From: Heterobilharzia americana
Taxonomy: Eukaryota; Platyhelminthes; Trematoda; Strigeidida; Schistosomatidae
DNA: 64,000 nucleotides
NCBI GenBank assembly: GCA_944470555.2
Contig: OX104127.1
Span: forward strand, 67,975,646 to 68,039,645
Direction of reading: 5' to 3'
In this document: positions 37,701 through 43,431 of the stretch, piece by piece
Layout: each line of letters starts with the position of its first letter
Position numbering within the stretch: the stretch's first letter is position 1
The notes under the pieces: model-generated
Told to the model about the DNA's origin: nothing
Database searches by the model: none
What the model saw: only the letters and a program-made list of their open reading frames with translations
Program-made: the position numbers and the translations under genes

Positions 37701-38485
37701 TTGGGGCTCGTCAGCCGGATGTGCCCGTACGTGTTGTCACTGAATCTCGAACCCAGTACAGATCACTCCACTAGGTCACTGGAACATGAGAGTTACATAA
37801 AATTACAAACATCTAATAAACAACAATTGTAGCAGTGCCAAGGAGCTTGAATCAAAGTAAATCATTGTCTCTCAGAAAGCGACATGTAAAGACAGAAAGC
37901 AAGCGATCGGTATAAGGCATGGGATACACTTCACTATTGTAAAATCAACTTTTCCTTGTGATTCGTTGAAAAAAATTTTCCTGATTAGTCTATATGTTTG
38001 TGCTGTGTAGCTAGGAACTGCTTGTTTTGACGCACAAACGGAATAGTAATAATGTATGTATAATACAAAAATGGTTGTTAAAGTCTACTGGTATCCAGTA
38101 CAACCACTGCACACTCATGATTGGGAAAGATCTTCAGTTATTTTTAAACAAGATTTACTGTTAAATGTATTTTTATTCGTTATGATTCAGTGCGTGTAAT
38201 AATTTTTTTTTCTCAAATACTGAACTTGTTTTTTTCCTATTACAGAAATTTCCAGATCTGAAATTTAAGTATGTTGAAGAAGAATCTCCTGATGAATTTT
38301 TCATACCTTATGTTTGGTCTGTTGTACTTCGACAGTCTGGGATACACTTCAAATCGGAGTCATTACTGTTGTTTGGTAGCGATACTCGGACCAAAAATGA
38401 TGCATATGAAAATAATGTTGATGATGACGACAATGATACTCAGCTGAATCACGGTTTATCAACACATAATCAAGTGGTTGCATAG
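7333..38485 (+). CDS. DYM: dymeclin, C-terminal part, nine exons
   Basis: Dymeclin is a conserved Golgi-associated peripheral protein involved in Golgi organisation and traffic; loss in humans causes Dyggve-Melchior-Clausen syndrome. Exons are 7333-7728, 9706-9917, 11979-12104, 15889-16002, 20083-20177, 24115-24265, 29616-29774, 35384-35530 and 38246-38485. All junctions have AG/GT borders and matching phases, giving about 546 residues and a final TAG. Successive exons line up in order with the human protein without gaps: TLGG and NPYR blocks, YMALI, RTIQY, LAALAN, KRHNK, EEVIRMLLEIINS, then KFPDLKFKYVEEE. Human dymeclin is 669 residues, so roughly the first 250 are missing here; their exons were not found. 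The last exon carries an acidic D/N-rich tail absent from the human protein. Introns of 2-5.6 kb are full of transposons. Confidence 0.93.
8290..8462 (-). mobile_element. SM-alpha-like SINE with a decayed hammerhead
   Basis: On the - strand: a tRNA-like head (GTCTAGTGGATAAC, then GGGTTCGAGTTTC), then CCGACGAG and a GAGA where the hammerhead core should read GAAA. The layout matches the schistosome SM-alpha retroposon, but the core change suggests the ribozyme is dead. Confidence 0.75.
9500..9625 (+). mobile_element. tRNA-derived SINE fragment
   Basis: A-box-like TAGCTCATTGG and B-box-like GGTTTGAAC, followed by the ATTAAATGTGTCTCATTG body seen also near 59650. It sits in dymeclin intron a, just before the next exon. 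Confidence 0.55.
9706..9917 (+). CDS. DYM: dymeclin exon b
   Basis: Acceptor CCCTTCAG, donor TTA|GTAAGT. The exon takes one base from exon a and ends in phase 0. INFTAICDTA and SSPLLLYLLLHRNANFHTF match the human INFNSLYTAL and TLLLYTLLHQNSNIRTY blocks, part of the helical-repeat body of dymeclin. Confidence 0.93.
10225..10330 (-). mobile_element. 3' end fragment of an SR2-like RTE element
   Basis: The reverse complement carries the block found at the 3' end of the full-length RTE at 33970-34034: TACTTGATGT, a CCGTTACGCAGTAATGCC stretch and CCTATGTTGAT. Such 3' scraps are typical of 5'-truncated insertions. Confidence 0.75.
10788..10960 (+). mobile_element. SM-alpha-like SINE with hammerhead ribozyme remains
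   Basis: The tRNA-like head has GGCGTAGTGGATAACG and GAGTCCGAATCC. The ribozyme part has CTGACGAG at 10884-10891, stem II GTCCC/AGGAC and the palindromic stem III region GCGCG. The conserved GAAA reads AAAA (10905-10908), so the first core G is lost and cleavage is unlikely. The body ends in the usual GGATTCC and CCATCATTAG of SM-alpha. Confidence 0.85.
11979..12104 (+). CDS. DYM: dymeclin exon c
   Basis: The acceptor is TTCACTCTAG and the donor is ACA|GTGAGT. The exon is 126 nt, 42 codons, phase 0 at both ends. LVYMALILLLIFTENEQFG matches human HVYMALIILLILTEDDGFN almost residue for residue. The frame has no ATG at its start, so it is visible only as an exon. Confidence 0.95.
12620..13105 (+). 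mobile_element. worn RTE element, 3' part
   Basis: Keeps the order of the RTE C-terminal coding end and 3' region: GGCCAGACTAAGAC, GATGAAGTCTCT, GGTGACATGGCTGAAAA, then TGAAGTGTGGCAA and GAACC. It belongs to an SR2-related subfamily whose 3' end differs from that of the full-length copy at 30114. Confidence 0.75.
13424..13654. mobile_element. MITE-like foldback repeat
   Basis: Two arms of about 77-88 bp (13424-13500 and 13567-13654) are imperfect inverted copies around a 66-bp centre. The best-matched inner parts are ACTTCATAGAAATCGCTTC and its partner GAAACGATTTCCATGAAGT. The structure resembles a non-autonomous DNA transposon with long inverted repeats. No transposase is present, and I could not define a target duplication. 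Confidence 0.6.
14285..14860 (-). mobile_element. worn RTE element, 3' part
   Basis: The reverse complement shows the RTE C-terminal order: GTGATGACACCA-like block, GTTGACGAG-like blocks, GGGACACG-like block, GACTAAAA, then GTGGCAACTTGAACCGTTACGCAGTGAC at the 3' end. It is heavily mutated and has no long ORF. Confidence 0.7.
15208..15500 (-). mobile_element. internally rearranged family B fragment
   Basis: The first 20 or so bases (TGTTCCCTGGGTTCCTGTG) are the family B 3' terminus, but they join directly to a region that lies about 1.6 kb further inside the long copy (matching about 26995-27240). This is a second, independent deletion derivative of the family. Confidence 0.7.
15889..16002 (+). 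CDS. DYM: dymeclin exon d
   Basis: The acceptor is CTTCTTAG and the donor is AAG|GTGAGA. The exon is 38 codons, phase 0 at both ends. YGSLTVLVLCRTIQYHL matches human LGSLLILVVIRTIQYNM. A GTAAG sits just upstream at 15871 but is not needed for a continuous alignment. Confidence 0.95.
16085..16175 (+). mobile_element. tRNA-derived SINE head, pseudo-tRNA
   Basis: A perfect A-box-like TAGCCCACTTGG and a B-box-like GGCTCGAATCTC are about 35 bases apart. The anticodon and T stems do not close, so this is a tRNA-derived retroposon and not a functional tRNA. Confidence 0.55.
16624..17450 (-). mobile_element. family B non-LTR retrotransposon, 5'-truncated copy
   Basis: The 3' end is marked by TTATTATTATTATT on the + strand, followed by the TTGGGTTCCTAGTGG terminus shared by all copies. 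It carries only the C-terminal coding part and stops near 17450. It matches the copy at 25339 closely, including GGTTGGTCATCTTTATTA at its inner end. Two small deletions break the frame. Confidence 0.85.
17451..17880. other. AT-rich stretch, nothing recognised
   Basis: TTATTATTGGATTATTATTAC-type simple sequence at about 17490, then unremarkable AT-rich DNA with no ORF of note. Confidence 0.4.
17885..18640 (+). mobile_element. Penelope-like element fragment with GIY-YIG endonuclease
   Basis: The frame at 17945-18217 reads GVAHKPTNSLQTLL, then HYIGQSGRPLHLRLHEHQL, the typical linker and GIY-YIG nuclease start of Penelope-like retroelements, and ends in FNFDNVEIL. The preceding bases encode LRPLGI in the same style. 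Downstream, beyond a frame break, SPINRCIDIDPLYQP continues the C-terminal end. The reverse transcriptase is absent, so this is a 5'-truncated, dead copy in dymeclin intron d. Confidence 0.75.
18745..19500 (-). mobile_element. worn RTE element, 3' part
   Basis: The - strand peptide MLECVNHFTYLGSCISQP with DEISARI near 19250-19431 is the region just after the RTE reverse transcriptase (compare VDHFTYLGSRINP in the full copy). The 3' end with GGCAACTTGGACC lies near 18750. Confidence 0.8.
19525..19640 (-). mobile_element. tRNA-derived SINE fragment
   Basis: Shares the GGCCACACCTATTGTATGA and TACCTGGCTATCTAAATC blocks with the SINE at 6590. The tRNA-like end is poorly kept. Confidence 0.45.
20083..20177 (+). 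CDS. DYM: dymeclin exon e
   Basis: The acceptor is TACTGTTAG and the donor is CAA|GTAAGC. The exon has 31 codons plus two bases, entering in phase 0. DKYLHVNILAALANLS matches human DKYLHTNCLAALANMS, one of the best-kept dymeclin stretches. Confidence 0.96.
21125..21205 (+). mobile_element. short Penelope-like 3' scrap
   Basis: The block AAAGCTTCACGATTCAACAAC with CAGAGAACA matches the region just 3' of the GIY-YIG fragment at 18510-18560, so it probably comes from the same element family. Confidence 0.45.
21206..23360. other. long intronic stretch without a recognised gene
   Basis: DYM intron e. The open frame at 21415-21705 (+) has no known motif, nor does 22878-23090. No clear transposon ends were seen, so it may hold old, unrecognisable repeats. 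Confidence 0.4.
23370..23500 (+). mobile_element. tRNA-derived SINE
   Basis: A-box-like CAGCTCATTGG and B-box-like GGGTTTGAATTGC, with a body (CCACCTACTTCGATCTGAACAGC) unlike the other SINE heads here. The family was not identified. Confidence 0.5.
23660..23790 (+). repeat. short dispersed repeat around CCGGTAAACAATACTGTT
   Basis: The block AATAAATTGTGTCCGGAAAG..CCGGTAAACAATACTGTT recurs in related form near 47155, 58190 and 61930. The source element is unknown. Confidence 0.5.
23910..24055 (+). mobile_element. tRNA-derived SINE
   Basis: A-box-like TGGCTCATTGGCCCAAGC and B-box-like GGTCCTGAATTCGAACTC. It ends just before the polypyrimidine tract of dymeclin exon f. Confidence 0.55.
24115..24265 (+). 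CDS. DYM: dymeclin exon f
   Basis: The acceptor is TTTATTTTCAG and the donor is ATG|GTATGT. It takes two bases from exon e and ends in phase 0 (51 codons). LLIKRHNKTVDVL matches human SLLSKKHNKVLEQ. The second half is serine-rich and about as variable as the human SSNDVPLPDY linker. Confidence 0.92.
24430..24768 (-). mobile_element. 5' leader fragment of an SR2-like RTE element
   Basis: The reverse complement matches the 5' leader of the full-length RTE (30114-30420) in order: TAGCTACTACC, GAGCTTGC, GCAATGACC, GACGAGCT, AGAGGTCCTAC, AGTGTAAATT, GGCGTGACAGCAGTAAGG. Only the 5' end is present, which is unusual because these elements normally lose the 5' end. It lies 165 bp downstream of a dymeclin exon. 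Confidence 0.75.
25339..28928 (-). mobile_element. family B APE-type non-LTR retrotransposon, longest copy, defective
   Basis: About 3.6 kb in dymeclin intron f, antisense to the gene, with the 3' tail (AAATATAATAAT on the - strand) at 25339. TATAGAATA flanks it (25330-25338 and 28929-28937), a likely 9-bp target duplication. Endonuclease pieces are NVxTI near 28640, YAPTNNAD near 28240 and MGDINAKLGAD near 28110; the reverse transcriptase region (26160-26900, missing in copy 1) is spread over several frames. The C-terminal part ends in ALCSTRN-like sequence. The frames are broken by the same frameshifts as copy 1. Confidence 0.88.
29616..29774 (+). CDS. DYM: dymeclin exon g
   Basis: The acceptor is CTGTTTTAG and the donor is CAG|GTTAGA. 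The exon is 53 codons, phase 0 at both ends. EEVIRMLLEIINSILTH and NPDLIYSLLYKKDSF match human EEVIRMMLEIINSCLTN and NPNLVYALLYKRDLF, the strongest single match in the gene. Confidence 0.97.
30101..30113. repeat. target-site duplication, 5' copy
   Basis: TGATATATATGAT at 30101-30113 is repeated exactly at 34047-34059, directly bounding the RTE element. Confidence 0.85.
30425..33247 (+). CDS. RTE endonuclease-reverse transcriptase, main open frame
   Basis: The frame is open from just after a TAA at 30422 to a TAG at 33245, about 940 codons; the first in-frame ATG is at 30935, inside the endonuclease, so true initiation is unclear. The apurinic-type endonuclease runs from about 30857: GAFNVRTL, CETRIQD, SAYAPTD, the VVAGDLNAQVG motif near 31330 and SDHALV near 31627. 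The reverse transcriptase follows: GPDGLPAEVYKNGG, FKKGEKSSCDNHRGISL, GFRPGRGCIDQIF, FLDLKAAFDSVD, SGVRQGCPLSPFLFNF and the catalytic YADD near 33020. The frame ends early after FTYLGSRINPVG because of a 1-nt deletion. Confidence 0.93.
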   Translation, partial: HTPPRPTVCRAGGVGSLVVSFRSSGPKNTKIQNNHTQKAGCDRPQADVRWALRSHKSLSGTLRRNSLPRCGQPGSVNRPHNSVSTQVSSDCYPPPPSLPSNLPSRLLINDAASSSISPTSAAFDNDLSPQNSVPGLLKPRSKLHIGAFNVRTLRQIGQQASLAKTLATRGMDVCCVCETRIQDPSVVIHLTSPDQSGESAKFTLRVSGDSIASSRGLAGVGIALSTRAENSLLDWIPVDSRLCAMRLNGTVRTKRNSETRRCLFVISAYAPTDCSSDEVKDEFYHKLSNLLSKAKRSDVVVVAGDLNAQVGRLSEAERHLGGTFGIPAERTDNGDRLLQLCSDNRLFLASTNFRHKERHCLTWRPPSSTQRWTQIDHIAISHRWRGSVEDCRSFWSTCLDSDHALVRARICLRLNGRRKNLATKPLRVLLDNENTKAVFSEKLARQLSEQKTVTHPEEAWCHLQSTVKAALETVADSKIMAKKSQWISAASSKLMDARECIPAGSEYNEERAQLKNKLTKSLRNDREQWWAAKAKEMEKAAAIGNSRQLFRLIKETGGKWSTTVSEVIAEKDGSAIHSQGRRLGRWAEHFEEQFNWPPATIALPAIQSDPEWDIETGPPTLEEVEKAVGSLKRGRAAGPDGLPAEVYKNGGRVLLVRLTEVLASIWESNTIPSDWSKSLIIPVFKKGEKSSCDNHRGISLTNIVSKILSSIILRRLSGAREQQARENQAGFRPGRGCIDQIFTLRQVLEHRHAYRRPTIAVFLDLKAAFDSVDREVLWQCLSLKGVPSKYITLLKALYSNTCGHVRAYGELSRELYSSSGVRQGCPLSPFLFNFIIDILMEVSLSSPNYKDVDRITGEFSLDLEYADDIVLLGEDADKMQSLLNTLSGNLRMFGMRFSPPKCKFLLQDWSSAVPRLTIESEVVECVDHFTYLGSRINPVG
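33249..33852 (+). pseudogene. RTE C-terminal domain, out of frame
   Basis: The same protein continues in another frame from ADEISARIQ near 33250 to the TAA at 33850. Comparison with the related copy at 51089-51391 (-), where the two parts are in one frame, shows that a single base is missing here around 33244-33250. The piece holds CETWPLKVEDMRRLQVFDH and LRWLGHVLRMP, the conserved region after the reverse transcriptase in RTE elements. Confidence 0.9.
34047..34059. repeat. target-site duplication, 3' copy
   Basis: An exact repeat of TGATATATATGAT from 30101-30113, right after the TGA-repeat tail of the RTE. Its first bases overlap in sequence with the tail, so the true duplication could be slightly shorter. 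Confidence 0.8.
34110..34345 (-). mobile_element. worn RTE 3' fragment
   Basis: CAAGTTGCCACACTTCACAGTGGTACA and the GAACAGGTGGATAAAA block match the 3' region of the SR2-related subfamily also seen near 49890 and 62830. Confidence 0.65.
34600..34770 (+). mobile_element. SINE-like repeat, second copy of the 7040 type
   Basis: GTCGAGGGTTCTATCC head, then ATACTAGGAGAAAATAGCTATCC, which parallels ATACTAGGACGAAACAGCTGTCC in the copy at 7040. The hammerhead-like core is damaged (GAGAAAA). Confidence 0.5.
35384..35530 (+). CDS. DYM: dymeclin exon h
   Basis: The acceptor is ATTCTTTCAG and the donor is AAG|GTAGTT. The exon is 49 codons, phase 0 at both ends. QNIDIVLTHFSKKI matches human QNIDLVISFFSSRL, and VMQVIQKYA stands in for VLEIIKQGV. 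Confidence 0.93.
35690..35832 (-). mobile_element. SM-alpha-like SINE, inverted partner
   Basis: On the - strand: GGTTCGAGTCC B-box-like sequence, then TTGACGAG and TAAAA where GAAA is expected. Head to head with the copy at 35835, with the two tRNA-like ends adjacent. The ribozyme core is damaged. Confidence 0.7.
35835..36000 (+). mobile_element. SM-alpha-like SINE
   Basis: GTGGATAACGCTTTGGCG and GTTCGAATCTTAGTGG head, then CTGAGGAG and GATGAAGTGCGC, then CCATCCATCACTAAG. The core differs from a working hammerhead at several points. Confidence 0.75.
36215..36525 (+). mobile_element. worn RTE 3' fragment
   Basis: CCTGACTGTTACTCTGAGG, GGTGAATGTAGCTGAAAATCG and TTGTGACAATTTGAAGCGATGC follow the order of the RTE C-terminal end and 3' region. 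The copy is old. Confidence 0.65.
36896..37208 (+). mobile_element. solo LTR, + orientation
   Basis: A 313-bp unit starts TGTAGCGGGCG and ends GGTTCTTCA, with TG..CA ends and a 4-bp target duplication GTGT (36892-36895 and 37209-37212). It is homologous to the inverted unit at 37309-37609. The size, ends and duplication fit a Ty3/gypsy-type LTR left by recombination; the family (for example Boudicca) was not verified. Confidence 0.75.
37309..37609 (-). mobile_element. solo LTR, - orientation
   Basis: A homologue of the 36896 LTR in reverse, sharing GGCAGGAATCATA, AATGGGTAAGG and CTGCCAAGAGCAACG. It has its own 4-bp target duplication ATGG (37305-37308 and 37610-37613). Its first base has changed from T to C, so the canonical TG is CG. 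Together with the first LTR it forms an imperfect 300-bp inverted repeat 100 bp apart. Confidence 0.75.
37662..37795 (-). mobile_element. SM-alpha-like SINE with the best-kept hammerhead core
   Basis: On the - strand: CCTAGTGGAG and GGGTTCGAGATTC head, CTGACGAG at about 37714-37707, stem II CCCC/GGGA, then GACGAAAG with an intact GAAA (about 37693-37690) and ATC before the expected cleavage point, then GTGGATTCCACTG. The core bases look right, but the base pair next to the cleavage site in stem I and stem III are weak, so activity is uncertain. Confidence 0.75.
38246..38485 (+). CDS. DYM: dymeclin terminal exon
   Basis: The acceptor is TTCCTATTACAG and the stop TAG is at 38483-38485. KFPDLKFKYVEEESPDEFF and IPYVWSVVLRQSGIHF match human KFPELKFKYVEEEQPEEFF and IPYVWSLVYNSAVGLY at the C-terminus. 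The protein then runs about 35 residues beyond the human end with an NNVDDDDND acidic run. Confidence 0.97.
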   Translation, partial: KFPDLKFKYVEEESPDEFFIPYVWSVVLRQSGIHFKSESLLLFGSDTRTKNDAYENNVDDDDNDTQLNHGLSTHNQVVA

Positions 38486-38814
38486 GGTTTTCGATAAACT
38501 GGTTGTTGGAGCAGCACTATGTTTGTGAGTGAATGAACAAATCTCACTTTCATATAATCCATAGTGTTGTTATTGATGATAACGATGATAACAATAATAA
38601 TGACTTTGTTGGGAATTTTCGTTATGGATATCCCATTATCAGCTGTCTGTGATCAAATTTCATTGTTTCGTCTTGTTTTTCCTGTTTCTCTTCTTCACAT
38701 TTTGTTTTGTTTTTAGATAAGTTATTGTAGGCGTGTTTTAAAAAAAAAACATTTAACTAAGGCGAAAACGTGTGATGAACAATTTTGTTATTTTACCTAT
38801 GGAGATCGAAATGT

Positions 38815-38820
38815 AATAAA
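38815..38820 (+). terminator. likely polyadenylation signal of dymeclin
   Basis: AATAAA about 330 bases after the stop codon, followed by a T-rich stretch. It is the first AATAAA seen downstream of the terminal exon. Confidence 0.5.
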
Positions 38821-39079
38821 AAGGTTGTTTTAAAATTGTTTTACGCTCTATATACTATACCATCAACTGAATCCTATTGCATTTAGTTAGAAATCATTGA
38901 TTGTACCATTCATTGTCATCTAGTTTTCATTTTATCGACGAACAACTGCTCAGATACTCATTTCCAGCATGCGCATATATTTGATGCGCACCAGATATAT
39001 TTTTGCGTGTTTAAAGGCGTGACTCAACTTTTAGGCAGAGTTAATTGTTTAAGAAACGTGCACGTCCAATCGAGCACCC

Positions 39080-39237
39080 AGCGACCCCTCGTACAGTAGG
39101 CAATGGACCACATCTATTTTGTGTGTGAGGGCTAACGATGCTGCCCAAATCTCGGTAGTCAGAGCTGGATTCGAATCCGTGATCCATTGTTCGAAAGTCA
39201 TCTCTCTGAACCAATGAGTCAGAGCTGCACATGTATA
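39080..39237 (-). mobile_element. tRNA-derived SINE
   Basis: GGCAATGGACCACATCTATTT body and, on the - strand, a GGATTCGAATCC B-box and GACTCATTGGTTCAG A-box-like sequence. Same family as the SINE at 6590. Confidence 0.65.
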
Positions 39238-39279
39238 TCAAAAGCTTTGGAAGAAAATCAGCGTGAAAACTAGCATTAA

Positions 39280-40030
39280 CGTACAGTAGCCCAAGTTACC
39301 GCTTCCCAACAGCGAATCCATATGCAAGGCAGCCAAAATAGGAAAATGTAATCAAAAGTCATAAGAGAGGGTTAAGAATAGTGATGAAATGGAATGAGTG
39401 GATGTATCTGTGCCACAGAGATCAAGTCTTATCTGTGTCACCTACAGTCTATAAACATTGATTTCTATTGTCACATGGATCGCAGCCTGGAAGTTTATGT
39501 TTTTCTATACGGCTCAGATCAACAATCAGAAACTTCACGGACTGATATCGTGTTTTAGCCTAATCGTTTTTGACCCCTTTCCCAACCTTGATCCACTCCG
39601 GCTAATATCGCACTACTTGGTAGGTGGTGATAAAAGCTACCTCCAAGCGAAAGACACGAATTCTAGACTCCCAGATTAAAAGCGGATGCTTTGCCAACTG
39701 TATCAATAAAGTCAAATGTGCTGGTACAGACGAACAAACAATTCAAAGTAGAGCATGGTACAGTCCAAGATGCAAAACTTTATAGCAGCATGTAAAGAAA
39801 AAGTGGATAAAACGAAGATGACATTTGATCAGAAAAACATATGACAGGTTGGAGCATAAACAGATGCGACACCTCGAAGTTGTATTCATTCGCACCATTG
39901 AGACCGAACTCGAGAGATATTATAAACAGTTTTCAAAGACTTTCAATCATCTTGACCACCACTCAGAGACACCACGGTCTGTTGCCATGTCTTGGACTGG
40001 TCACCTGCAGCTTTCTTCTAAGCTAATCTT
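39280..40030 (-). mobile_element. worn RTE fragments, split by a tRNA-like piece
   Basis: Two RTE 3' segments (about 39280-39575 and 39720-40030) share ATCTGTGCCAC, CAACAATCAGAAACTTC and GACTGGTCACC-type blocks with the other worn copies. A tRNA-like stretch lies between them at about 39600-39710. Confidence 0.6.
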
Positions 40031-40079
40031 ACGTTGATTACCATTGCACTTCAATCTAGATGGTTGCTGAGTATGTGCC

Positions 40080-40930
40080 ACGCATGTCTAACTTGATGAA
40101 GGTGCAAGACATCGACCAACATATGAATATATCTAGTGGGAAGCTGTCGAAATATTTGATCCTACTCCAAAAGTATGGTTTCGATATATAGATAACACAT
40201 TTACAGTGCTGAAATCCGAGCGCATACATAGTTTCTTCACATATATAAACTCACTATTCCACGCAATCCAACTCACATATGAATTAGAAAATAGTGAAGG
40301 GGAATTAGCGATGTTGGATTGCAGAATAAAACGGAGACAAGACGGAAGTTTAGACACTGTCTATGGAAAACCTTTACACTGGGATCGTTACCTAGATTTT
40401 AAATCATCTTATCCCGTGTCAGTTGGCTTGGTAAAATAACTAAGTAACGAGACCAAGAAACCTACTGGTAAAACAAGATCTAAGACAAGAAACATTACAG
40501 ATACCTTCCTAAGCAGCAATTACCCTCCTGAATTAATTAATAAATTTCTTAGTGATCGTAAGGAAAATATGACTAATATTGGTAACACAAGTGTTCATGA
40601 TAATAACTATTATTGCTATAGTGGCAATACTGTGAATGGGAAATTTAGAACCCCTACAGTATTACCATATAACGAAGACACCTCAGCGATATTACGTGCG
40701 ATTCTCAGTAACGCTGGTATTAGAGTGGTAATTGAACCAACAAATTCGTTTAGCAATAAGCTTTGTGGTTTAAAAGATTCTATCAGTCCAAATGGACAAT
40801 AATTTAGTTTATCAGATCCCTCGCAACCATTGCGAGGTAGAATGCTGTCGTTCTATCCGACTTTTACTTGGGTGGCATGCAACAGAAAAAATTCTGCACT
40901 TTTCCCAGATGAGATCCAGTAAGTAATACT
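40080..40930 (+). mobile_element. Penelope-like element fragment, reverse transcriptase end and linker
   Basis: The 40206-40439 frame (INSLFHAIQLTYELENSEG, LAMLDCRIKRRQDGSL, KPLHWDRYLDF) matches the end of the Penelope-like reverse transcriptase, where FLDV.I.R..DGS..T.VYRK.T..D.YL is usual. The 40569-40802 frame (LPYNEDTSAILRAIL, GIRVVIEPTNSF, LCGLKD) is the linker before the GIY-YIG domain. A TAA follows, so the copy is broken between domains. Confidence 0.75.
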
Positions 40931-41499
40931 GTTCTATTTATGTAATTTTAAACACGAACTCCGCACGCTATGGGCACCGAGAGGTGAGCCACGTAACACA
41001 ACAATCCCGTGAAGTAAACGAAAGACGTAAGAAGAAACAGACCACCGGTCCCAAATTTTATTATTCACATAATACGGTATAAATTCGTGATACATCAAAT
41101 AAACAAATGTTCCATCGCATTTACGCTACTTACCAGAAATAAATGAGCTAAAAGAAATAACATGATCGCCATTAGACCAAACATTTGATATGGTTTTAAA
41201 ACGCTGAGTGGTACGATCTCTCAGACAACATCGAAAGCGCCAGTATACGCCAGCCTAACACAAATAACCATCATTCCACATCATACACTGACTGTCCCTT
41301 TAATTCAAGGCAAAGCCATAACCATACCGAAGGTGACACGGATGGGTCTTTGGCTCTCGATGTAGTTGGAAATCTAAGTTGTACTTTCACTAGCATTTAC
41401 ATAAATACCTAAGTTTTTCCCATAGACTCAGACTCTGTTGGTCACAAACCCATTAAGTACCACAAATTAAAATGAAATAGTCGACCCATGTTAGGTCGA

Positions 41500-42560
41500 A
41501 AAGTCTCACACCAGGGGACAGGTGTGCACCCACAATCTGAATGAAACTCGGCCTGGTCCTAGCAGATCAGTTCTTGATACGTCACGCACAGCCTGCAAAG
41601 CATGGTAGCACCCCACATTTCCGACGTTACTCGTGGCAGATTGTATGGACTATGATATAGACCGTCTCTGAGGATGAATACGACGATGCTTTCGTCCCAT
41701 AGTGATGAAATAGTCTGTCTTTCATACCGTATCAAACAATGTCGTCAGTCTCCGGACTACAGCATCACCCCCATCCTTAAGAGGAGTCGAGGAAAGTTAT
41801 CTGACTCGGGTGCTTTGTAATGCTTTAGTCGTCGGAATCCCTACTGGACCTCCGCTCCGTTCGACGAGTCGGTTTTAGCTGACCGTAGAGAGCAAAACAC
41901 CAGGGTCAAAGTTGCGTGAGCAGTAGGCCAAATGAGTCATTGTTCGAGGTGCGCTACTTAACAATCTCGGAGTCAAGGTTGATTGATGCTCAGCGTACTA
42001 TCTACTTCACAAACCACTTCAGTGACATCAAACATCTTGCTGGCAGGGCCCCGGATGAACCAGAACAGCTTCCAATTATTGCAACATCCAGATGCTGCTT
42101 CCAACCCATTTAGGTTCTGACAACCATGCCTCGTGATCCTTACGCAAATGCTATGTGGTTTGTCGAGTAGGAGACTTATGCATTCTATTATATCCCAACC
42201 TGCCGCAATAAACTGAGGAGCGTTAGAAAGTTGTAGGAAGCTGACAGAGAGATCCAGTGTTAATTAGTAGGACGTTCTTCCGAGCCATAAGCACTTTGAC
42301 TCACCGTTTCGTTAACGTTTTGTGGATACAGCTAATATTCATCTACACTTTCTGGAGGTTCAACAGCTAGCCTTGAGTCTAGCTCGGTTCGCAAGATGAA
42401 TTTGGCATACACTAACCACATACTGCGGCGATTGTGAATACACTCATACCTTCGGTAGCTAATTGATCTAGGCCCAGGTTTCAGTGGATGCCAGGTAGAA
42501 CAATGTCTGTATCGGGAGTTGGTGCTGGGCGAAGATAAGTTGCGGTCTGCGTAGTCCTGA
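41500..42560 (-). mobile_element. decayed non-LTR reverse transcriptase remnant (tentative)
   Basis: On the - strand, near 41750-41830, pieces such as RRLKHYKAPESDNFP and LLLRMGV resemble the RT entry motif (K..KSPGPD..P...LK). Further motifs could not be read because of many stops. GC content is higher than in the flanks, which also suggests an old coding element. Confidence 0.4.
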
Positions 42561-42799
42561 AGGAGAAAAATGTACTTGTGTTGCTCAAATTTTGATTACA
42601 AATGTGTATCAAGTAGTCCTTTTTTCTGTTAAACTTCCTAGGTATAACTAACCATTTTTTTCATACATACCGTCCCATTGATAAATATGATTTTCATTTA
42701 GTTATTAAAAAAACATTTGAACTCGAACTTTTACTCAAATTTTTCCTCACTACATAACATATTCACTTCCTGATTTTAAGTGACGCTTATTTTACCATA

Positions 42800-43235
42800 G
42801 TTATTTCGCCTACCTTGACGTGCCATGCTAAGGGGAATTGGATTCGGTTGGAAGACTCACGGTGAGCAGAGTAAGGTGTGGCACCAGTCAATGAAGTCTC
42901 TGACTCTTGGTTTGAGCCATGTAGGGAGGAGTGTAAACTAATATGGTCAGCATCACTGAGACGATAGGAACTGATGGTTAAATGGCTGGAAATAGGTCTC
43001 AGTTGCGCGGACATATCCACTCTATGATGTATTCTGGAGGTTGAATGTTTCAACTAACCTTTACTTTTAAATTCGCTCTCCTCCTATACATCTCCTACTT
43101 TGACGTCAGTCTTTTCTATCTATATATATTTTTTGTTTACTACCGTGAAGTGTGACAACTTGAACTAATACACTCGTATGCGATAGGTTCCACGTTGATT
43201 TTCTCTGTCTGTTCATAGTAACACTTCTAATGTAA
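42800..43235 (+). mobile_element. worn RTE 3' fragment
   Basis: GCACCAGTCAATGAAGTCTCTGAC, TTTGAGCCATGTAGGGAGGAG and GTGAAGTGTGACAACTTGAAC follow the RTE C-terminal and 3' order. Confidence 0.75.
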
Positions 43236-43431
43236 CTTTCACTGATATATTTTTCCTAGAACATAGTTAACCAGGAATTATCACTTGAGAAATCACATTG
43301 ACGTTTTTCTCTATCGTTGGGTGTAATTCACGCAAATTATATTCAAATGCGAATCTACAGCTTTTGAATGAGTAATATCGCTAAAAATAAATCATTTCGC
43401 TGAAATCTTCGTTTTATAACTAAATAAAAAT

